A stretch of DNA of 10,075 bases from an uncultured Lachnospiraceae bacterium (lineage in GTDB: Bacteria > Bacillota > Clostridia > Lachnospirales > Lachnospiraceae), in assembly GCA_900554205.1 (NCBI GenBank), contig USGM01000112.1, positions 1 through 10,075 on the forward strand, read 5' to 3'. The position numbers and the translations under genes are program-made. Below the pieces are notes generated by a model, which was not told the origin of the DNA, searched no databases, and worked only from the letters and a program-made list of their open reading frames with translations. Every line of letters starts with the position of its first letter. Position 1 is the stretch's first letter. Below, piece after piece: positions 5,372-10,075 of the stretch.

Positions 5372-7495
5372 ATGAGGAAAATTTCGACAAGGATATTAGT
5401 ACAGGCTCTTGCACTGCTGTTGCTGATGGGATGTATTCCGATGAGAACCTATGCGGCAGCCAGTGAAAACTGGATAACCTATGCGGCTGATAGTTATGCC
5501 GGAGGTACCGGCACAGCGGATGATCCGTATCAGATAGCAACACCGGAGCAGCTTGCCAAGCTCGCGGCTGATACCAATTCTGCAGTAGCTGGAAGAGTTC
5601 CGAATGGAACGGATTATTTCAGACTTACAACGGATATTGATTTGTCCGGAAAGCTTTGGACACCGATCGGGGCACATATGGGAGGGAACAGCATGGCTGC
5701 CTTCTACGGACATTTTGACGGTAATGGCAAAGTGATTTCTAATATGACGGTAGACATGAGGGGCAGAGCGGTAAGCGAGATTACACCTTCCGGTCTCTTT
5801 GGAGCCATTGTAGCGAATCACGCGGATTATACGGTACAGAATCTGACGATCAGCGGCGCTAAGGTATATGCCTTTGAATCGGAAGATGATTCGCTGGATA
5901 ATTACATCAATTCGGCGGGGGTACTGGCCGCTTATATCGCGGCTGGCGGCGGAAGCAACGGTTGTCCATTGATTAAAAACTGCAAAGTTTCAGACAGCCT
6001 TGTGAATGGCATCAAGAAAGCGGGAGGCCTGTTCGGAGAGGTATGCTATGCTCAGATCAGCGACTGCAGTGTTTCCGGCACAGAGGTTACGGGAAACGGA
6101 TGGACAGGCGGCTTTGCCGGCTATGGCTTTTTGTGCGAGATAAAAAACAGCAGTGTAGAGGATGGAACCGTTAATGGCACATGGAGCACGGGCGGTTTTG
6201 CCGGTGTAATAAGCGGCGGAACGGTTGAAAACTGCACGGTATCGGGTGAAGTCACAGCAACAGACTGGCGTTGTGGCGGCTTTGTGGGATACATGGAGGA
6301 ATTTGACGAGGGGCTGACGGTAAAAAATTGCAGCACGACCGCAGTTGTGAAAAGCAATATTAACTTTGACGGAGAGCCGAGAGTAGGCGGCTTTGCCGGA
6401 GAAATTTATTCAGCTACAGAGGTTTCTGATTGTAAGGCACTCGGGGAAGTGGTTGAAAGCTACGACGATAAAAATACGGTGGGAAAATTTGTAGGAAGGG
6501 CAGCGCCGACGGGTGACCTTAACTACTTCCAGGATAGCGAGTATGATAACAGGCTGCATCCCGAGCAGAATATTATAGGCAACCGCACTACATTTGATGC
6601 AGAGAAGCTCAAACCATATTATGCGGATTATGGAGCGGTTGATGCCGCAATTCAGGCGGCGTCAGCGCTGAACAAGGATCTTTATAAGAATTATGCCGCG
6701 GTAAGCGATGCCATCAATGCAGTGGACCGTTCAAAGAAACGTGATGAGCAGGCAATCGTGGACGGCTATGCGGCAGCGATCAACGCAGCAGTGGCGGCAC
6801 TGGAATATAAGCCGGCTGATTACAGCGCTGTAGATGAGGTGGTTGCAAAGGCATCAGGACTGAAGCAGGATGACTATGAAGACTTCTCAGCTGTCACAAA
6901 TGCGATCAATGCGATAGACCGCAATAAAAATATTACAGAACAGGCAGAGGTTGACGCTTATGTAAAGGCGGTACAAGATGCAATCAATGCGCTTGTGCTT
7001 AAAAAAGCGCCTGTTGCGAAACCGGAGATGATTGAGGGAACGAATCAGAGCGTTGAACAGGGAAAAGCGGCTGTCTTCAAATCAAGTGCGGAACTTGGGG
7101 ATTTTATAAAGGTACTGATAGATGGAGTGGAAATATCCGGAGACAACTACACACTTACCGAAGGCAGTACAATTGTTACACTTTCCGGCGAGTTTATAAA
7201 GACACTCAGCGCTGGAACACATACCATAAGCATTGTGTCGACGACAGGCTCTGCGGACACCGAATTTAATGTGGTTAATTCATCCTCACAGGAAGAACCC
7301 GGTACACCGGCACAGACGACTGAACCTAAGACAAGTGAAGGGACAGCTGATGTGGCGGCGGAAAATTTGAATGCCAATGTCAAGGCACCGAAGACAGGAG
7401 ATGATACCATACGGTCGATGGGCATCTGGGTGCTTATTATGGCGATAGGGGTTCTTGGGCTCCAGAGTGTTAAGCACAGCAAATTAACAAAATAA
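5372..7495 (+). CDS. Secreted, probably sortase-anchored surface protein with GLUG/beta-helix, FIVAR and X2-like domains
   Basis: A 707-residue exported protein. Residues 1-31 form a signal peptide (basic start, ALALLLLMG core) with likely type I cleavage near TYA-AAS; Cys in LLMGC makes a lipoprotein reading possible but less likely. Residues 45-115 have the GTGTADDPYQI...FRLTTDIDLSG...PIG pattern that precedes GLUG motifs. GLUG-type repeats GGFAG/GGFVG/GGLFG recur near 217, 245, 273, 300 and 337, alternating with NCTVSG-type strands, which implies a beta-helix. Two FIVAR modules follow (about 411-480 and 481-548), then an X2/Ig-like domain (about 550-635; NYTLTEGSTIVTLSGEF), a Thr/Glu/Pro linker, APKTGD (672-677), a membrane helix and a KHSKLTK tail. 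This is an LPxTG-like wall-sorting signal. It probably binds carbohydrate or host matrix; no catalytic motif was recognised. It ends before a strong terminator. Confidence 0.88.
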   Translation: MRKISTRILVQALALLLLMGCIPMRTYAAASENWITYAADSYAGGTGTADDPYQIATPEQLAKLAADTNSAVAGRVPNGTDYFRLTTDIDLSGKLWTPIGAHMGGNSMAAFYGHFDGNGKVISNMTVDMRGRAVSEITPSGLFGAIVANHADYTVQNLTISGAKVYAFESEDDSLDNYINSAGVLAAYIAAGGGSNGCPLIKNCKVSDSLVNGIKKAGGLFGEVCYAQISDCSVSGTEVTGNGWTGGFAGYGFLCEIKNSSVEDGTVNGTWSTGGFAGVISGGTVENCTVSGEVTATDWRCGGFVGYMEEFDEGLTVKNCSTTAVVKSNINFDGEPRVGGFAGEIYSATEVSDCKALGEVVESYDDKNTVGKFVGRAAPTGDLNYFQDSEYDNRLHPEQNIIGNRTTFDAEKLKPYYADYGAVDAAIQAASALNKDLYKNYAAVSDAINAVDRSKKRDEQAIVDGYAAAINAAVAALEYKPADYSAVDEVVAKASGLKQDDYEDFSAVTNAINAIDRNKNITEQAEVDAYVKAVQDAINALVLKKAPVAKPEMIEGTNQSVEQGKAAVFKSSAELGDFIKVLIDGVEISGDNYTLTEGSTIVTLSGEFIKTLSAGTHTISIVSTTGSADTEFNVVNSSSQEEPGTPAQTTEPKTSEGTADVAAENLNANVKAPKTGDDTIRSMGIWVLIMAIGVLGLQSVKHSKLTK

Positions 7496-7531
7496 CTTCC
7501 GCGGCGACCTGAAGGTTAGAACGGATATAAG

Positions 7532-7567
7532 AAAGACTCATGCCATGTTATGTGGCATGAGTCTTTT
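7532..7567 (+). terminator. Strong Rho-independent terminator after the surface-protein gene
   Basis: A perfect 14-base-pair stem (AAAGACTCATGCCA at 7532-7545 with its complement at 7553-7566) and a seven-base loop end in TTTT (7564-7567). It separates the surface-protein transcript from the alpha-galactosidase gene. The A-tract on the other arm could also allow weak function on the - strand. Confidence 0.9.
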
Positions 7568-7600
7568 GTAAGCAGGGGTGTCTGAAAGCACATCCTGTAT

Positions 7601-7650
7601 TTGCAATAGAGGACATTATAGTATACACTTTAAGGAAAAGGGGGGCGCTT
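7601..7650 (+). promoter_or_regulatory. Possible promoter and ribosome binding site of the alpha-galactosidase gene
   Basis: TTGCAA (7601-7606) followed by TATACA (7622-7627) at 15 bases, or TATAGT at 7617-7622, are partial SigA boxes just upstream of the gene. A purine stretch with AAGG and GGGGGG (7633-7645) is the ribosome binding region. The promoter call is weak. The position after a terminator means the gene needs a start of its own here. I saw no clear catabolite-response element. Confidence 0.35.
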
Positions 7651-10068
7651 ATGATTACAGAAAAAAACGGCACATTCTGTCTGGAGACAGAAAACACATC
7701 CTATCTGTTTGAAATCATGGAAACCGGACACCCGGAGCATCTGTACTATGGGAGAAAAATTCATTTCCGGGACACGGCGGCGCTGCGCGAGAAGCATCCG
7801 TTTGCGGGTGGCAATACGAATTACTACGACGCTGCACATAAGAATCTCGGACTCGAGGATGTCTGTCTGGAGATGTCTGCTTATGGGAAGGGTGACATCA
7901 GGGAGCCTTTTCTGGAGGTTGTACATGCGGACGGCAGCTTCACCTCGGACTTTCTCTACGATTCCTTTGAGATAACGGAGACGAAGCAGGAGCAGGAAAC
8001 AGAGTTCCTGCTGCCCGGCTCCTACAGTGAGGACGGCAGGGTGGAGCACCTCTGCGTCAGACTCCGCGATAAGGGCTATGGACTCTTGCTGGAGCTGCAT
8101 TATTTTGTCTATCCCGAGTGCGATGTCATCACGAGAAGTGCAAGGCTTGTGAACGAGAGCAGCGAAGCGGTGACGGTGAAGCGGCTGATGAGCCTGCAGC
8201 TGGATTTTGCGGAGCAGGATTTTATTCTTACTACCTTTAACGGCTGCTGGGTGAGGGAGATGAAGCGGACCGATACGAGACTGCAGGCAGGAAAGCATGT
8301 CAATGCATCCTATGCCGGAATCAGCTCCAGCCGGGCGAATCCGTTTGTCATGCTCTCGAGGGAGCACACTACAGAGGATGCGGGCGACTGTTACGGGCTG
8401 AACCTTATCTACAGCGGAAACCATTATGAGGCGGCGGAGGTCAGCGGCTTTGGCAAGACAAGAATCGTCACAGGGATCAACCCGCAGTCCTTTTCGTGGA
8501 TACTTCCGCCCGGACAGGCATTTGAGGTGCCGGAGGCGGTGATGACCTTTTCCCATCAGGGCTTTAACGGGATGAGCGGACACATGCACCGCTTTGTGAG
8601 GGAGCACATTGTGCGCGGTGTCTGGAAGCGGAAGCCGCGTCCTGTCCTGTTAAACAGCTGGGAGGCTGCCTATTTCAGCATCAATGAGAGAAAGCTCTTA
8701 GGTCTTGCAAAGCAGGCGAAGGAGGTTGGGGTCGAGCTGTTCGTCATGGACGACGGCTGGTTCGGTGAGCGGACGGATGACACGCGGTCGCTCGGCGACT
8801 GGGAGGTCAACCGCAAGAAGCTGCCCGGAGGACTGAAGGGACTCTGCGACAAGATCAAGGCGCTTGGACTGGACTTCGGCATCTGGGTGGAGCCGGAGAT
8901 GGTAAACATCCAGAGCAGACTATTCAGGGAACATCCGGACTGGACGATCTGCATCCCCGGCAGGAGCCATTCGGAGGGGCGAAATCAGCGCATTCTCGAT
9001 CTGACGAATCCGGTGGTGCAGGACTATATTATCGAGGAGATGACGAGGGTATTCTCCTCGGCGGATATTTCTTATGTAAAATGGGATATGAACCGTATCT
9101 TTTCGGACGTTTATTCCGAGAAGCTGCCTCCTGAGCGGCAGGGAGAGGTGTTTCACAGATATGTCTGCGGTCTGTACCGCTGCATGCGGGAGCTGACAAA
9201 GGCATTCCCGAACATCCTGTTCGAGGGGTGCAGCTCGGGCGGCAACCGCTTTGATCTGGGAATCCTTTGCTATTTCCCCCAGATCTGGGCGAGCGATAAC
9301 ACGGATGCCCTCTGCCGCGCGGAGATCCAGAACGGTTACAGCTACGGCTATCCCATGTCGACGGTCAGCGCGCATGTCTCCTCCTGTCCGAACCATCAGA
9401 CCTTGCGGGTGACACCGCTGGAGACGCGGTTCCATGTGGCGGCATTCGGCATCTTTGGCTACGAATGCAATTTCTGTGACATGAAAAAAGAGGATATGGA
9501 GGCAGTGAAAGCGCAGATCGCCCTCTATAAGCAGTGGCGGGAGGTGCTGCAGTACGGCGACTTTTATCGTGGGCGGAGCTTTGCGGGGGATGCTGGGAAG
9601 GGTTATCATACGGCAATCGGCATCAGCCCGGAGAATCTGATGGAGTGGACCTGCGTGTCGCCGGATAAGAAGCGCGCGGTCGGTATGCTGTTCCAGAAGC
9701 TTGTTGCGCCAAACCAGCCGTTTACCTGTTACCGGGCGAGAGGGCTTGCGGAGGATGCATGCTATCACTTTTATAACCGCAGCCTGAAATATGACCTGCG
9801 GAATTTCGGCGATCTGGTCAACTACGTCTCACCGGTGCATATTAAACAGGATTCGCTGACGCAGAGTGTGATTGCGAAATTTGTCAAGATGGATGGGGAG
9901 ACGGAGGACTGTTTCGTGTACGGCGATGAGCTGATGTATCACGGCGTAAAATTAAAGCAGGCGTTCGCGGCGCTCGGCTACAGCAATGAGGTCAGGTATT
10001 TTCAGGATTTCGGTTCCAGAATGTATTTCATGGAGGAAGCGGGAGAAACAGCAGGCGGGGAGACATGA
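7651..10068 (+). CDS. GH36 alpha-galactosidase (melibiase)
   Basis: An 805-residue retaining alpha-galactosidase that removes terminal alpha-1,6-galactose from melibiose, raffinose-family sugars or galactomannan fragments. No signal peptide is present, so it acts in the cytoplasm on imported sugars. The N-terminal beta-supersandwich domain spans roughly 1-320. The (beta/alpha)8 domain has LLNSWEAAYF, FVMDDGWFG with Asp367/Asp368, DFGIWVEPEMVN, the nucleophile Asp479 in YVKWDMNR, the substrate-binding GCSSGGNRFD, and the acid/base Asp549 in WASDNTDA. The C-terminal beta domain completes a normal family length of about 730-800 residues. These positions are almost identical to those of well-studied GH36 enzymes from Geobacillus stearothermophilus. 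The start is supported by a purine-rich binding site before 7651. The stop TGA overlaps an ATG (ATGA), suggesting a further sugar-utilisation gene downstream. Symbols such as aga, agaA or melA are used for this family; I assign none. Confidence 0.96.
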   Translation: MITEKNGTFCLETENTSYLFEIMETGHPEHLYYGRKIHFRDTAALREKHPFAGGNTNYYDAAHKNLGLEDVCLEMSAYGKGDIREPFLEVVHADGSFTSDFLYDSFEITETKQEQETEFLLPGSYSEDGRVEHLCVRLRDKGYGLLLELHYFVYPECDVITRSARLVNESSEAVTVKRLMSLQLDFAEQDFILTTFNGCWVREMKRTDTRLQAGKHVNASYAGISSSRANPFVMLSREHTTEDAGDCYGLNLIYSGNHYEAAEVSGFGKTRIVTGINPQSFSWILPPGQAFEVPEAVMTFSHQGFNGMSGHMHRFVREHIVRGVWKRKPRPVLLNSWEAAYFSINERKLLGLAKQAKEVGVELFVMDDGWFGERTDDTRSLGDWEVNRKKLPGGLKGLCDKIKALGLDFGIWVEPEMVNIQSRLFREHPDWTICIPGRSHSEGRNQRILDLTNPVVQDYIIEEMTRVFSSADISYVKWDMNRIFSDVYSEKLPPERQGEVFHRYVCGLYRCMRELTKAFPNILFEGCSSGGNRFDLGILCYFPQIWASDNTDALCRAEIQNGYSYGYPMSTVSAHVSSCPNHQTLRVTPLETRFHVAAFGIFGYECNFCDMKKEDMEAVKAQIALYKQWREVLQYGDFYRGRSFAGDAGKGYHTAIGISPENLMEWTCVSPDKKRAVGMLFQKLVAPNQPFTCYRARGLAEDACYHFYNRSLKYDLRNFGDLVNYVSPVHIKQDSLTQSVIAKFVKMDGETEDCFVYGDELMYHGVKLKQAFAALGYSNEVRYFQDFGSRMYFMEEAGETAGGET

Positions 10069-10075
10069 CGGAGGG
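10065..10075 (+). CDS. Possible start of a downstream gene (11 bases only)
   Basis: An ATG at 10065 overlaps the alpha-galactosidase stop as ATGA and stays open to the window edge. GGGGAG ends only two bases upstream, closer than a usual ribosome binding site. GGAGGG at 10070-10075 could instead be the binding site of a gene starting just outside the window. The evidence is too short to decide. Confidence 0.2.

Noticed and set aside
5361..5375. Four-codon ORF (MKAV, stop overlapping the surface-protein ATG)
   Set aside because: It could in principle be a leader peptide, but it is too short to distinguish from chance and has no sequence signal beyond the shared GGGAGA site.
5372..5450. Lipoprotein signal (LLMGC) at the N-terminus of the surface protein
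   Set aside because: Met before Gly-Cys is a poor lipobox, the region continues to a good type I cleavage site, and the protein already has a C-terminal wall-sorting signal.
7630..8607. 325-codon open frame on the - strand opposite the alpha-galactosidase gene
   Set aside because: It is a shadow of a G+C-rich coding region. It has no ribosome binding site, has biased composition, and the + strand gene has unmistakable GH36 motifs.
8920..9768. 282-codon open frame on the - strand opposite the alpha-galactosidase catalytic domain
   Set aside because: It lies opposite the catalytic aspartates of a clear gene. Its translation is Arg/His-rich with no recognisable domain.
1..10075. CRISPR array, tRNA or rRNA genes
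   Set aside because: No regularly spaced repeats and no tRNA- or rRNA-like conserved segments were seen on reading either strand.

Overview
The window looks like a piece of chromosome from a spore-forming Clostridia member, probably a gut Lachnospiraceae-type organism. The reasons are a cotJ spore-coat operon, a Clostridia-style large serine recombinase with a zinc ribbon, a surface protein with an APKTGD sortase-type signal, a GH36 alpha-galactosidase, and Gram-positive ribosome binding sites throughout. Base composition changes along the window: the 2.2-4.55 kb block is visibly A+T-richer than the recombinase, and the alpha-galactosidase is the most G+C-rich part.

Positions 1 to about 4574 are the right-hand part of an integrated mobile element whose left end lies outside the window. 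In order on the + strand it holds the 3' end of a PemK/MazF-type toxin gene, a small unrecognised ORF ending in a terminator, and a promoter driving a 535-residue large serine recombinase. A cargo block follows: a PadR-type repressor (- strand), divergent from a three-gene + strand operon encoding a protein with two AbrB-like half-repeats, a six-helix membrane protein (DUF998-like) and a HEAT-repeat protein. The cargo is bracketed by two copies (26 of 30 bases identical) of an imperfect palindrome. One copy supplies the stop codon of the recombinase and the other that of the HEAT-repeat gene.

The outer palindrome copy abuts a cotJC gene (- strand) broken after its 64th codon, in the conserved D-I-G-T-E segment of the manganese-catalase-like coat protein. 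Upstream, cotJB and cotJA are intact, overlapping or adjacent, and preceded by a candidate mother-cell sigma factor -10 box. The element has therefore split a sporulation gene, and it carries a large serine recombinase near that junction. This is the geometry of the known skin-type elements that excise in the mother cell. Whether this one excises cannot be told from the window and is the main question it raises.

Positions 5372-7495 encode a secreted, probably wall-anchored protein with a GLUG/beta-helix region, two FIVAR modules, an X2/Ig-like domain and a sortase-type C-terminus. It ends at a strong hairpin terminator. Positions 7651-10068 encode a complete cytoplasmic GH36 alpha-galactosidase with both catalytic aspartates. 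Its stop codon overlaps a possible start of a further gene at the window edge. No tRNA, rRNA or CRISPR array was seen, and no gene-free stretch exceeds 300 bases.
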